Source: Ceratopteris richardii (taxonomy: Eukaryota; Streptophyta; Polypodiopsida; Polypodiales; Pteridaceae). From it: a stretch of DNA of 64,000 nt. The notes under the pieces are model-generated. The model was not told where the DNA came from. It did no database searches and saw only the letters and a list, made by a program, of their open reading frames with translations. Positions 25,180 through 36,554 of this stretch are shown in pieces. Within the stretch, counting starts at the first letter, position 1. Each line of letters opens with the position of its first letter. The stretch lies in NCBI GenBank assembly GCA_020310875.1, contig CM035435.1, forward strand, positions 69,966,955 through 70,030,954, written 5' to 3'. The translations under genes were made by a program, and so were the position numbers.

Positions 25180-25560
25180 AGAAGTCCACTTCTTAGGTTT
25201 AAGTTGACTGCATGGTCGTAGATCCAGTCTTGACCCAAGACCAGAGGCTCAGTAAGATCCTCATCTTGACACACTAGTACCTTAACTGTCATTGGAACAT
25301 CTTGAATGGAGAGGGGAAGTTCCACCTCGCCCATGCAAGGGGTTTCCACGCCTCCCAATCCTATGAGATATGCTTCTATAGGATTGAATTTTAATTTCAA
25401 TTCTCGACAGTAAGAAAGTCTCACCGCACTAGTGGCTGCACCTGAGTCAATTAATGCTCGCACAGTTTTTGCATTAACTCCTTGTCCTATCTTTACAGTC
25501 ACAAAAGGACGTCGATCTATTATTCTTTGGGGACTTATTCCTGAGACTTCACACATTGCC
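25180..25560 (-). other. Second retropepsin-like domain after integrase (element B)
   Basis: Within the frame starting at 25907, residues about 115-245 read VTVKIGQGVNAKTVRALIDS then GAATSAV, with the catalytic DSG at residues 154-156 (D codon 25446-25448). A GLGG turn in the flap region and VLGQDWI near the end, the counterpart of the retroviral I/L-G-R/Q-D segment, complete a typical retropepsin fold. It is distinct in sequence from protease 1 at 29931. Retroelement polyproteins normally carry one protease, placed before RT, so this is an extra domain fused to the integrase C-terminus. Confidence 0.8.
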
Positions 25561-26635
25561 ACATGATATCTTGGATCCTCATAGGCACCTGTCCTAGGTT
25601 GGTCCCTAACCTGCCGTCTCAACTTCATCCTTCTGATGCGTTCTAGAGCTTCTGCTTGAGCTTCTTCTCGAACACATTGTTCTTCTTCTTTGCGTTTCTT
25701 AGCAGTGTTGAGTCGACTGAGCATTTCTTCTGTGAGAGGTTCTTGATACAGCTTGACTCTGCACCCGCTGATGTAGCTAGGGAGAATATCGCCTTCTAAA
25801 GTGGCCAGTTGTACTGCTCCACTAGTTGAAATCCTATTTATGATCATGGGTCCGTAACCACGTTTTTCTAGCTTTCTCGCATGTTGTTTCAGAGTATATA
25901 CCAACACTAAGTCTCCGGCCTTTAATCCTTTATCCTTAACATGAGCATCATAGTACGCCTTCTGTCGTTTTTTAGCTGCATATATTCCTGCTGCAGCTCT
26001 TAGTCTGGTTTCACCTAATCGTTCAAGATCAAAAATTCTCGAAGAGAGTTCATGACCCGTCCACTCATACTCCTATGCTACTCTTAATGCGGGAATCAAG
26101 AAGTCCAAAGGTAGCACCGCATTTTGGCCAAATAGCATCTGAAGGGTGTGGCTTGGAGTACCGTTTTGTAGGCCATTCGGTATGCCCAAATAGCATGGTG
26201 TAGTTGTTTGTCCCAATCAGAGCGTTTATTATTCACCAATTTGGTAAACACATTGCATAGAATCTTGTTTGTGCTTTCGGCCTGGCCATTAGCTTGTGGG
26301 TGATAGGGGGCAGACTTCTTATGTACTACCAAGAACTCTTGGAGTAGATTTTCAATAACTTCATTCAAGAAGTGAGTGCCTCTATCACTTACCAGCTCTA
26401 TAGGTAGCCCGTATCTTGTGAACACATTCTCAAACAGGAACTTAGCAGTTGTCTGCGCATCATTCTTTGTCGTAGCTTTTACCTCCACCCACTTTGTTAG
26501 ATAGTCCGTGGCAACAATGATGTATTCAGCATGTGAACCCTTGGCTGGGGGGTTAATAGGACCTACAAAGTCTATTCCCCACTTAGAGAATGCACGTCCA
26601 CCCATCATAGGTTTCAGTGGCATCTCATCTTTGCG

Positions 26636-27373
26636 TATAGGATACTGAGTTCGTTGACAGACATCACACCTCTTCACATAGGTATGTGCATCCATGTGAA
26701 GGGTCGGCCACCAGAAGCCCGCAAATAGTATTGCCTTGATCACTCGATCTGGTCCAAAGTGTCCTCCTGCTACACCCTGGTGAGCAGTTTCCAAGATCTT
26801 GAGATATTCACTTTCATGGACACATAGTCTCAGGTAACCATCTTTACCACGCTTGTATAGATTATCACCAATGAGTGAATAATCTAGGGCTTCTTGTTCT
26901 AGACTTCTTCGTCTGGCCAGTGCCATATCTTGAGGAAATGTTCTCATCCTCAGGAAATCCACTAATGGTTCACTCCAATCTGGCACTATGGACACTTGAT
27001 AAAGAGTGGCATGTTCCACAGGTGGTTTAGTGCAGCAGATTGGGCATTCCTTGCACAACTTTTGGACATCAGCTTCCATAGTCGGCCAATGCACTCCGAG
27101 TCTCCTTAGTGTCTGTAGGGTTCGTTGCTTTGAGTAGTGTTGCTCTAATGCACCTACATGTGCTAATTGCAACCATTTAGCGTGCTCATCCTCTTCCACA
27201 CAACAAGCCAAGACCCCTTGATCTGTGTGCTTGTACATACTTCCTGCCATGATGTGATACTTTTGGGCTTTTACTACCTCTTTATCATGTGTGTTTATTA
27301 CTGGGTGGTTAGGCCCGTATGTCAATACTGGCACTAATGGCTTAGCCCACTGCGGTACAACTTCCAAATTAAA
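26636..27373 (-). other. Tandemly duplicated integrase zinc-binding module (element B)
   Basis: In the frame from 27505, residues about 45-160 and 169-290 are two diverged copies of the RNase H-integrase linker plus HHCC finger. Copy 1 has VVPQWAKPL, then H116, H123, C154 and C157; copy 2 has IVPDWSEPL, then H242, H249, C280 and C283. Both fingers have identical spacing, HX6HX30CX2C. All eight ligands are present. Only copy 2 is followed by the catalytic core. Integrases normally carry a single such finger. Confidence 0.85.
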
Positions 27374-30236
27374 CAAGTAAGCATCAGGAAGGTCATCTGA
27401 TACTCCTTGTGGGGCTTCTCCCGATGTGAGCCTAGAGAGATGGTCTGCTCTCATGTGAGTTTTCCCTTTCCTTACCACAACCTCAAAGTCATATTCCATC
27501 AGCAAGAGAAACCATCTTACTTATCTTCCTGTATTGCATGGCTTGTTTACGAGATATAGCAGTGCCTGATGGTCAGTAAAAAATTTTAACTTATTTGCAA
27601 GCAAATAATGTCTAAACTTTTTAACTGCATATACCATGCCTAATCCTTCTCTCTCCGTAGTGGTATAATTTCGTTCAGCCGTATTCAATTGTCTACTAGC
27701 ATAGGCAATTGGAAGATCCATATTACCTTCACCGGTAGGCTGCACGAGTACACACCCAATAGCATAATTGGATGCATCAACATGAACATGAAAAGGCTTA
27801 TTCCAATCCGGTGTGGTCAAGATTGGTGCTGAACACAATCTTCTTTTAAGCTCATTGAAGGAGTTTTCACATTCATCAGTCCACTCGAAGTTAGTCAAAA
27901 GTCCATACAGAGGCTTTGCTATGACGGCATACATGTGTATAAACCGTCGGTAATAACCACAATGCACCATGAAAGCTTGTACTTCCTTGACATTCTTTGG
28001 CCTAGGTAACTCGGCTATGGCTCTTACTTTCTCTTCATCGGTGGATATGCCATTCTTTGACACTATGTGTCCTAGAATCTTGCTTTGCCTGACCATAAAA
28101 ATGCACTTTTCTGGGTTTAGGCAGACTTGATATTCTCTACATTTGTCAAAGATTTGTCTGAGTTCAGGAATATGGGTTTGTCTAATGTTGGAATGAGCAC
28201 AAAGATCATCAACATAGACTTCTAAGTTCTTTCTCAGGAACTCTTTAAATACATGGCACATCAGTCTCTGGAAGGTTGCGGGTGCATTGGTGAGCCCAAA
28301 TGGCATTACTCTAAAAGCAAAAATGCCCTACTCCGTGGCAAAAGCCATCTTATGCTGATCCTCTGGAGCAATGGCTACTTGATTGTAGCCCGAAAACCCA
28401 TCTAGGAAGCTGTACACTTCCTTGCCTGCTACTCTTTCTAAGAGATGTTCAGTGATAGGAAGCGGATAGTTATCTCTAATAGTGGCTGCATTAACCTTCT
28501 TCAAGTTAATGCATACACACAGCTTGCCATTCTTCTTGGGCACCACTACAATGGGGGATACCCATTCAGTGTGCTCAATTTCATAGATGAATCCAGCTTC
28601 TACCAGTCTATCTATCTCCTCTTTGATCTTAGCAGCATAGTTATCATTATATGTGTATGGCTTTTGCTTAGAAGGTTTGGCATCTGAGGTCATGGGGATG
28701 GTGTGTGAGCATATGTCAGGGTCCACGCCTTTCAAATCCTTGTAACTCCAAGCGAATACATCTCTGTATTCTCTTAGCAAGGCAGTCAATTCACACTCTT
28801 CTTCTTCCGTCAGGTCATGTCCTATGTACGTGCATCTTTCTTCTCCTTCTTCTAGGGCTACCACTATTTTTTTTGTGGTTTCTTTGTTATCATAGGCCTC
28901 TCCCGATTGCGCCTCACGTTTAGGCATTCTCACGATGACTCTTCTATCATCTATCTCATACTTCTTAAAGTTTTCCGGGACCTCAAACAAAGATTCCTCG
29001 TCTTCTTGTGTGACTTCTCTTTTCTTTCTTTTCTTTCCTTCTTCCTTCGGGGTCACATGTGTGGCTAGCCTTACATCATTCGTAAGCTCTCCGTGCCTCT
29101 GGGGTTGAAATTCTACTTCATAGAAGTATTCTTCATCTGATGCAAAAGGTGGGTCCATAATGATTGACTCTAGATTGGAGTCACTCGCATCCTCGAATGC
29201 ATCAGGGCTAGGTTCGCACTCTTCTAACACTGCCTCTCCCATGATCGGCTCTATGGAGAGGACTGAAATGTCATAGCCATCTTCATCACAGTGAGGTGTC
29301 CATTGTTCTTCATTGATGGCTACATCCATTGTTGCTAGGATTTCTACCCAGCCGTGGGGTTCAAATTCTTCGTCTGGGAATACTACAGGTGCATAGGCTG
29401 GGGTCTTGAATTGATCTATGTGTTTCCTTCGCACCTACCTCTCTGGCTTTTTCTCTCTTCTCCTCTTCTACTGCCACTTTACACATCCATAAGTGAGTGT
29501 CTTCATGCATCCATGAGGATCCTGATCCTATGGACTGCACAGACTCTGTATCATCTTTAGCTCTATGGATGGGATTCCATTGGATAGGAGGGACATCTCT
29601 ATGAGAATAATCTTTAAGATTGACTTTGGTCGTAACACCTAAGTGTTGCAAATACAAGGAATTGGTTCCCCAATCCTGGACCACTTGCAACTGTCGCATA
29701 AATGGTCTTCCCAAAATCATCTCATAGGCATGATTCTTACTAAAATCACATATGGCGAAAGTATGCTCGAACTCAACACCGCATGTAGTGAGAGTTATTC
29801 ATTCAAGTAGTCCTAAAGGCCTTTCTATGTGACCATCAGCCATTTGCAATTTCATCCTCGTGGGCCTGAGTGCTGGCTTGCCCCACCGCTTCAATAGGGA
29901 AGTGGTAGAAATAGCAACTCCTGCACCTGAGTCTAGAATTGCCTTAGTTGTGTACCCCTGATGGGTAATGGGAAGATAGGTATTTCCTTCCTCACCTTCA
30001 CTCATATCTCCTATCTTGTCTAGAGGAATTTCTGGCACTGTCCTATGAGAACCTACCTGGGAACGAGGTTTTGCTATCTCTGGTACTTGTTTGGCTACAT
30101 GTTTCCATAACCCTAGCCTAACTTTGAGTAGCTCTTCTAAAGTGAGGTTGCACTGCACTTTAGTGTTTTTCACTACTTCCGTATTCCTAGGTATGACTAA
30201 GTCTTCGTTTCTTACCATGACGGTGGGTGCTCTCAT

Positions 30237-30761
30237 ACAGGTCGACTTGGCTTCCCATGGGCATGTGAAATGGGGTAATTCCTGTAAGAATTAGACTCAA
30301 AGTCTAATCTCTCTTGGGACTGGGTGCTCTCCTGCTCTCCATATATGGATGGAATATCTTGTGGGAATTGATCCCGCGTGTCATCCACAAGTTCAATGGG
30401 AGGAGGGACTTCACTTTCTTTAGCCCATTTGTCTTCTTGGATCTCTCGCAGGAATTCTGGAGTGAACCTATTCATAGAAGAGGAGGTGTCTGGTTCAGTG
30501 GAATTGGGCACATAAGCTTCCTGTGGGGGATGGCTTATGTTTTTGCTTGCCTCATCTCTTTCTTGAGTTTTTTCTTCCTTGGCAGATCTTGCAATTATAC
30601 TCTCTAACTTCTCTAGGAGTCCATCCAAGTGCAATTGTGTCTTAGCTGAGCCTGAGTAGTTGAAAAGGCGACTGGCTTCAAACATGGTATGAGCCAATGC
30701 GACCATTTTCGCACACAGCTTGGTTCTCTCTATCTCTAGGTCAGCTCTAGGGTAGCACTTG
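30237..30761 (-). pseudogene. Element B gag-protease linker segment
   Basis: A frame at 30706-30233 (MVALAHTMFEASRLFNYSGS) lies between the gag frame ending at 30762 and the protease frame starting by 30236; each join needs a frameshift. It is rich in Glu, Ser, Pro and Gln with no known domain (KLESIIARSAKEEKTQERDE looks helical). Probably the polyprotein linker before protease 1. Confidence 0.6.
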
Positions 30762-33560
30762 TCATGATCCGTCCGTCACATTTGGCCCTTCTTGGATTCT
30801 GGCCTGATATGCCTTAAGCATCATGTCTATGTCTTCAGGAGTGGGGTCAGCTAACACTGATCCTACTCTAGGGGGTGGTGGGATGGTCTGAGGTAGGTGG
30901 ACAGATGGTGGGTTAGATGGTGATGGAAGTGAGGGTGGTGGTGGTATGTGAGAGTTTGTTTGAGAGGTGAGTTCAACAATTTTGGCTTTTGTCTCTTTTA
31001 TGCTTTCTTCTAAGTTGCTCATCTTTTTAGACCATTGTCTTTTCATTCTTTCTCGACTATCCCTCCAGGCTCTCGACCGTTTCTTGGCTATGCTCTCAGT
31101 TTCACTAACCTCTGCACTCTTCTCTTGACCTATTCCTGGGTTCTGTTGCAAAGCCTGGGCCCTAGTGACCACTTGCATTGGTGCAGTGGAAGTGACACTT
31201 CCTGTTGAGTCTACAACTAAGCCAATAACATTAATTGGAGTTATTTTTGGCATATTATTAGGATTCTTAGGGCAATCTCGTAAGAGATGCTCCTTTCCAC
31301 AATCTTGGCAAAAGCCTTGAATTGTCACTGACTGGGGTTGTGTAGGTGGAGGTAAGGGGCAATCACGAATGAGGTGATCTCCCTGACATCTGTAGCATGG
31401 TCCTCTAGGGAATGGGGGTCTTACCTGCCTAGGCTGGGGCCTAGAGTTAGGGTTTGTGTACATTACATTTGTGTACTCTGGCTCCCAACTAGGTTCACCT
31501 TGTTTTTCATTGTAGTAGGACTCACCATGTTCAGGAGATTGCATGTAGTAAGCCTGGGGACTATCAATGTGAGTAGAATCAAAACTATGATCGCTCGGGT
31601 CACTTTCTGAAAGCAGTGGTGTTACTGGCACTATAGCTCTATTCAAATTTTCCTCAGCTGCTGCATACTTTACAAGAATCACATTAGCTGGGGTTGGAGG
31701 TTGTTGAGCTAACACAGGCTGTGGCCTTTGCTGGTTCTGGTAGGGTTGTTGATAGGGTTGCTGTGGTCTACCATATTGTTGTGGAGGCTACTGGTTCTGG
31801 TATCTTCCCTATTGTGGATAGGGCTGAGGGTAGGTTTGCCTAATCGTTTGCTTATTGTATGGACAGTCTTGTGCTATGTGATTTGTGTATCTCCGTTCTA
31901 TGGTGCAATATTGGCTACTAGGATTCACTTGGGGTTGAGACATGATGGGACATGCGTTCGCCATATGGTCACCACCGCAAGTATAGCACCTCTTTACTGG
32001 GGCAAATCTAGGAATTTGCTTACTAGAGACACCTAGTTTTTGAGCTACCTTCTCCGCAAGTTCCTCAATTGATGTGGATTGTGAGGAAGAGAGGCTAGAA
32101 GCACTATCCAAATCTTTGTAGATTTTTGAAAGCTCTAGTTCCTCCCCTAGGTTATCCTCAATGTCGATGCACATGCGTACACACTCTTCTATGGTTCTAG
32201 GGTCCTTCAAGTACACATAGGATTGCAACTTTGTACTTAGCAATCCATCCAAGAATAAAGCCACTTGTTTGGCAGGTGTGGGTAGCTCAGGAACAGGACA
32301 TCGCTCAAGATATTGCCTAAATCTTCTTCTTGCAAGTCTCAATGTCTCTTGGGGGGTCTGCTTGAAGCTGTAGATCAATGAGGAAGTATTATGCCTTATG
32401 CCACTTTTACAGAATTCAGTGATGAAAGCCTCTAAGAGTTGGTCTATGCTCCTGAACTGTCTCTCGTTCAATCGTTGAAACCACGTAAGGGCTGTGTTCC
32501 TAAGTGTTAGACCAAAGGCATTATATTGCGTGAATAAGTCCTCAACTTGTTCAGCTCTCAAGACTTGCCTAAACTCGGCCACATGATCATATGGGTCTCC
32601 TGTGCCATCGAAGTGATTTTTCATGGACTTAACTAACTAAGTCGGTCTCAAAATCCTGGCGTGTTCCCTAGGCCTTGGCAGAGGGAAATCATCAGCATTC
32701 CTCTGATTCCTTGGGGCTCTAAGTCCTTCAGGTTCCACTCTATTTGTTTCCATTCTCGTTCTGTCTCTTCCCACTGGGTTGGCAAAGCTTACCTCCGGCC
32801 TATCTCTATGTCTATCTCTTTGAATCCCATGAGTTTGGGATGTTCCAGCTCCTGGGTGACCAAAGGACACATTCGATCTTGGTTGGGGGAAAATAAATTC
32901 ACCTTTCCAGGTGTAAGCATGCCTATCATTTTCTGTAACCGCAAAGATCCTCTCTGAAGCGTGATCTAAGTAGGTTACTCTACCTGGGCTATCAGGATCT
33001 TTAAACTCATAGACCATGATTGTTCCTACCTCACTCGGCTCGTTAGGTCTATATCTCCAAAAGGCTTCATCAGTCTCTCGGTTCAGGAGTAGATCTATGC
33101 TCTTATTATCTTGGGGAATCCACTCTGGTGTGATACTCCTAGTGAGAACAGACTTGCCTCGAGGGGTTCTAGGTTCTACACCCATGTTTCCTTGCTCTAG
33201 GTCACCTAAGTCCGTTTCTGAGACCACATTCCCAAATTCATCTGTCCTCTCTGGATGACTGGTGACTACATATATTGTCCCTTCCTTGTCTAGGTATGCA
33301 CCATTTTCAAACTTGATAGCTGGGTGTTCTAGTCCAATAGATTGGTCAGGGTTTTTAATCTGGACCACAGATCTTCCTAGGCCGTGCTCATAGATGCTAG
33401 CACCTAACCGGTTGGTCCTAAGATATTCGAGTTGTGTCTTGTAAGGGCCTTCTACCCTATGTAAATATGGCACTCCGGAGCTTCCTGTAGGTCTCTCCAT
33501 ACCGTGGGACATCTCAGACTCGCTCGTTTTAGAGCTAGGGTAGTACAAATGATGGCTCAA
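30762..33560 (-). pseudogene. Element B gag with novel N-terminal region
   Basis: One frame from M33560 (MSHHLYYPSSK) with stops at 32637 and near 31808 and 31790. The first 300 residues are an unrecognised region with alternating charged and aromatic segments (GTIMVYEFKDPDSPGRVTYL, HAYTWKGEFIFPQPRS). Then comes a retrotransposon Gag core at 32624-32200 (GTGDPYDHVAEFRQVLRAEQ, LTWFQRLNERQFRSIDQLLE). Cysteine knuckles follow: CYTCGGDHMANAC (31950-31988), CYRCQGDHLIRDC (31359-31397), CQDCGKEHLLRDC (31272-31310), all CX2CX3HX4C, plus a degenerate one near 31900. The C-terminal part is Pro-rich with a basic patch (KKRSRAWRDSRERMKRQWSK). The N-terminal region has no counterpart in element A. Confidence 0.85.
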
Positions 33561-35546
33561 TTGCTGGGCCCAAGACCTAGCGGTATGATTGACACTAGCC
33601 TCTGAAGATCTAAGACTTTGTCTATCTCACCCTAGGTGTCGACCTGATCTAAGGTTCATAAGACCAATTGAATAATCCCAAGTTTTCCCAAGTGCACTTG
33701 CGTTGCTGAGTTCTTTTGTATCAGTCACTTGTTCTTTTTTAATTGCTCTTAGGGTGTCACTTCTTGTCCAATTAATCTTCATCGCAAGGAAAAATTAAGT
33801 TTTTATCGTACTTTGAGTGCGGTCGCTCAATTTAATTTCTTTTCCTTAGGTTGTTTCGCAATTGTAATCTCTTAGCACTTGCACTTGAGTGATTAGAGTT
33901 CTTGGACTTGGTTGTTCTTAACGTGTTCCTAATTAATCAAAACCTCTATCCGTACTTAGCCTATGCTAGGGATTGACAGAGGGTGTTGAGAAGTTCCAAC
34001 CTTAAGTTTCTTCCCTTGGTTGCCCTTGTATGCCCAGGAAGCGTGTTCCCAAGCTCGCACTTACTCTTGCTTCGAGTACCCTTCGATGCTCTTAAAGAAC
34101 CTGAAAGAGTCCACAATTAGCTCAAGATTTGAATTTAGTTGACAAACAGATCATTTTCATGCATGTAATTCACATACCCAATTGCCTTTTGCCTTTATGG
34201 AAAACAATCCCAAGGGACCCTCAATTCTTTCCTACCCTGGGATATGGTCAACTCAAATTATCCCATCTAATAATCCTGACATTAATTCTACTGTAACCAG
34301 TGGAAGTTTTGGTTGTATTCCCCACGAGCTTTCCAACAAAACAAAAATCACCGCAATCGGATTTCGTATGAGGAAGTTATGTCCACTCAGGGTTTTGGGG
34401 CCAAATCAAGATTTTAAACAAGTTAGCAGGCAAACAGGACTTCTCGAACTACTTTGTGTAATGGCCTCACAATGCAAAGATGAACCCTAGTATTTGTCCC
34501 ACAATTTGTCAAGAATGGACCACTATTTTTTGCCCTAAAAAATTGGCCCAATTTGCCCTTCAATCGCGTTCACAAGCTCTGTCAGTCGCGATTGATAAGT
34601 CAATCGCGATCGACGTGTCGGTCGTGATTGACAGGTCCGTCATGGTTGTCAGTCACGATTGACAGGTCCGTCGTGGTCAGTCGCGATTGATGGGTCAATC
34701 GCGATTGACACGTGGCCCGGATTTTCAGTCGGTCGTGGTCAAAGGGTCGTTGACTCTATCAGTCGCGATTAATGGGTCGATCGCGATTGACAGGTCCTTC
34801 GCGAGGGGTTGTCCCTCGTGGTTAAGAAATCGTTGACAGTGTCGGTCGCGATTGATAGGTCCATCGGGGCTATCAGTCGTGATTGATTGGTCGATCGCGA
34901 TTGATGGCTCGATTGCGATTGACACGTGTCACGCATAGGTTCTGTCAGTCGTGGTCAGTCGGTCGTTGACTCTGTCGGTCGCGATTGACGTGTCGGTCGC
35001 GATTGACGTGTCGGTCGCGATTGACAGAGCCGTCGGCATGTGTCCATCGTGGTTTGTCGATCGCGATTGACAGAGCGATCGCGATTGACAGAAATCTGAA
35101 GAATTTTAAAATTTCAAGCACACATTTGGGAAGCTCTAGGCATGTAGATCATGATTATGTACTTTGTTTAGCAAAAAGACCATTTTTTTGTCGGTCGTGA
35201 TTAACAGAGGTCAATGCCTCGGGACCTGCACAGTCAAATTTTTTACCTGCTGGAGCTGGAGCTGCTGGGGATGCTGATTCCTGCAGAAAATCTCAAAAAA
35301 CACAGAAAATCACAAGCACACAAACGCTCTCTTTCTCTCTCTCACAAGTGAAACGAGGGGAATGGTATGGGTGGAGTGATATGACCAAAAACTGAAATTT
35401 TTCGCGATGATGGAGATGGATGTGTGAGACGGTGAGGATGATGATGGTGATGAGAAAAACAAAAGAAAATAGATAAAAGTGAAGAAAATACCTATGACTC
35501 CAACGCGTCAACTCTACGTCTTACCATCACACACTTGTCCTCAAAG
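33561..35546 (-). other. Element B 5' leader
   Basis: About 2 kb of non-coding leader between the primer site and gag. It contains the palindromic repeat array (34565-35110). The part nearest gag (33630-33680) shares gatctaaggttcat with the leader of element C at 57518. Such long leaders in plant gypsy elements usually carry packaging and translation signals; none is identified here. Confidence 0.7.
34565..35110. repeat. Degenerate tandem array with TCGCGA palindromes
   Basis: More than 20 short units of the form gtcNgtcgcgattgac, with variable spacers. Several contain the perfect 16-base palindrome gtcaatcgcgattgac, for example near 34690-34710, and cgatcgcgattgac variants. Spacing is irregular, so this is not a regular satellite and not a CRISPR array. 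A similar array lies in the leader of element C. Confidence 0.85.
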
Positions 35547-35569
35547 CTCGATCCCCGGCAACGGCACCA
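35547..35569 (-). other. Primer-binding site of element B
   Basis: The minus strand reads TGGTGCCGTTGCCGGGGATC then GAG, eight bases from the 5' LTR. It matches the complement of plant tRNA-Asp 3' ends (TGGCGCCGTTGCCGGGG) with one change. Confidence 0.88.
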
Positions 35570-35577
35570 AAATTTGG

Positions 35578-36284
35578 TGTAGCTCAGTGATGAGTAGCAC
35601 CTCCTTTAATGTCAATCCGGGAAGACGTGAGGATGGTATGATGACCTCGAGCAAGTGAAGGCACAAGTGCGTGAGTGAGAAGCACACGGACATGCACACA
35701 CATACACACACGCGCGCACACACGACAAGACAAAGAGTGAGAAGCAATGGAGTTCTTAGATTACTTTCAAAAAGCTCTTACAAGTTCAAATCAATTACAA
35801 GCTAACCTCAAAAATGAGCTCTCTAGCTCTATTTATAGTTTTTGACTAGGTTTTGGCCTTGTCCAGATCTAGTGTCCGACCTAGTTAAAAATTAGGTTCT
35901 CTACCCTATTTGGAGGTTCAAACGGAGTCTAAAAAATGTGAAAACTGATACGTAGGTACTTCTGAAGCTCCTCAAGCTCAAGGACTCCTTGGCTTGCACA
36001 AAATGGAGCTGCAAAAATATGAAATGGTATTTACAATGGTTTTTAGTGATGAAAATCACTATTTTTGTAGGGATTTCTTCTAACATTTTGACATACATTT
36101 CCTGGAGCTCCCTACTTGCTCCTTCTTTTTGTGTGCCCAACTCTTTGATGCCTGAAAAATTTAAATGGCCTACTTGCCAGATCTTCTTTGACTACTGTGT
36201 CTGCCTGTGCTTTCTCTTCGTTCCGACTCCCTTCGTAGGCTTCCTTGTCTTGCAACTCCTTCAGTTCCTTGACTACTGCCAACA
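35578..36284 (-). repeat. Element B 5' LTR (707 bp)
   Basis: This is the promoter-proximal LTR of B. It matches 19549-20255. CA/CG-rich run at 35695-35722; TATA block at 35811-35844. Confidence 0.95.
35811..35844 (-). promoter_or_regulatory. Conserved TATA block in the B LTR
   Basis: The minus strand holds CTATAAATAGAGC, a strong plant TATA box. The surrounding 34 bases are identical in the LTR of the diverged element C (47690-47723), whereas flanking LTR sequence is only loosely similar. Likely the core promoter of this family. Confidence 0.7.
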
Positions 36285-36553
36285 CCAGACAAAAATGGAG
36301 TAGACCTAAGTCTGTCATTTCGAACTCAATTCCCAAGCTGATCCGAGTTTGATTGATGAGTTCCTGATGATCTCTTGTAATGATCAAATCATCTACATAT
36401 ACAATGACAACAACTAGCTTGCTATCCCTTTTCGTTACATACAAGTTAGCATCAGAAGTACTTCTTTCAAAACCCATATTTTTGAAAAAATGGTCTATTC
36501 ATTGGTACCAAGCCCGTGGAGCTTGCTTAATTCCATAATACATTCTTTGAAAG
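36285..36553 (-). pseudogene. Copia F: RT N-terminal part
   Basis: The minus strand reads MYYGIKQAPRAWYQ, then an in-frame tga, then IDHFFKNMGFERSTSDANLY, the catalytic VIVYVDDLIITRD and EFEMTDLGLLHFCL, stopping at the ccaga duplication of element B. The rest of the RT is at 19548 and leftward. Upstream of MYYGIK the sequence changes to a hAT transposase, so the gag, protease and integrase of F are missing. Confidence 0.88.
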
Positions 36554-36554
36554 G

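Larger units (their letters stand above)
24690..30236 (-). pseudogene. Element B pol: protease, RT, RNase H, integrase, second protease
   Basis: Right to left: protease 1 with ILDSGAGVAIS (D codon 29931-29933) and GRPFMRQL; a long acidic linker (28900-29434); RT with CVCINLKKVNAATIRDNYPL, MPFGLTNAPATFQ and YVDD at 28204-28217; RNase H (HVHVDASNYAIG near 27780, ADHLSRL near 27440). The integrase has two HHCC modules and catalytic D26570, D26384 and E26276 codons (DX61DX35E). Its C-terminal SH3-like part (YGPMIINRI, GCRVKLY) leads into a second retropepsin-like domain and a lysine-rich tail ending QSRQI at 24690. Damage: frameshifts near 29440 and 26130, TAG at 28328 where a Trp is expected, TAA at 27521, a stop near 26075. 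Catalytic residues of protease 1, RT and integrase are otherwise intact. Confidence 0.92.
19549..36284 (-). mobile_element. Large Ty3/gypsy element B, nested in copia F (16.7 kb)
   Basis: 707-bp LTRs (19549-20255 and 35578-36284) begin TGTAGC and end CCAACA. A perfect 5-bp target duplication, ccaga, lies at 19544-19548 and 36285-36289, with the copia RT frame resuming on either side. On the minus strand the order is 5' LTR, Asp-type primer site, 2-kb leader with palindromic repeats, gag, protease, RT, RNase H, integrase, second protease, a spacer, a 1300-codon ORF2, polypurine tract and 3' LTR. I count about 19 LTR differences. Tat/Athila-like by primer site, CX2CX3HX4C knuckles, lack of chromodomain and the extra ORF. 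Several stops and frameshifts make it defective. Confidence 0.95.

Noticed and set aside
34565..35110. CRISPR-like array
   Set aside because: Units and spacers are irregular, spacers are not unique equal-length sequences, and the setting is a plant retrotransposon leader.
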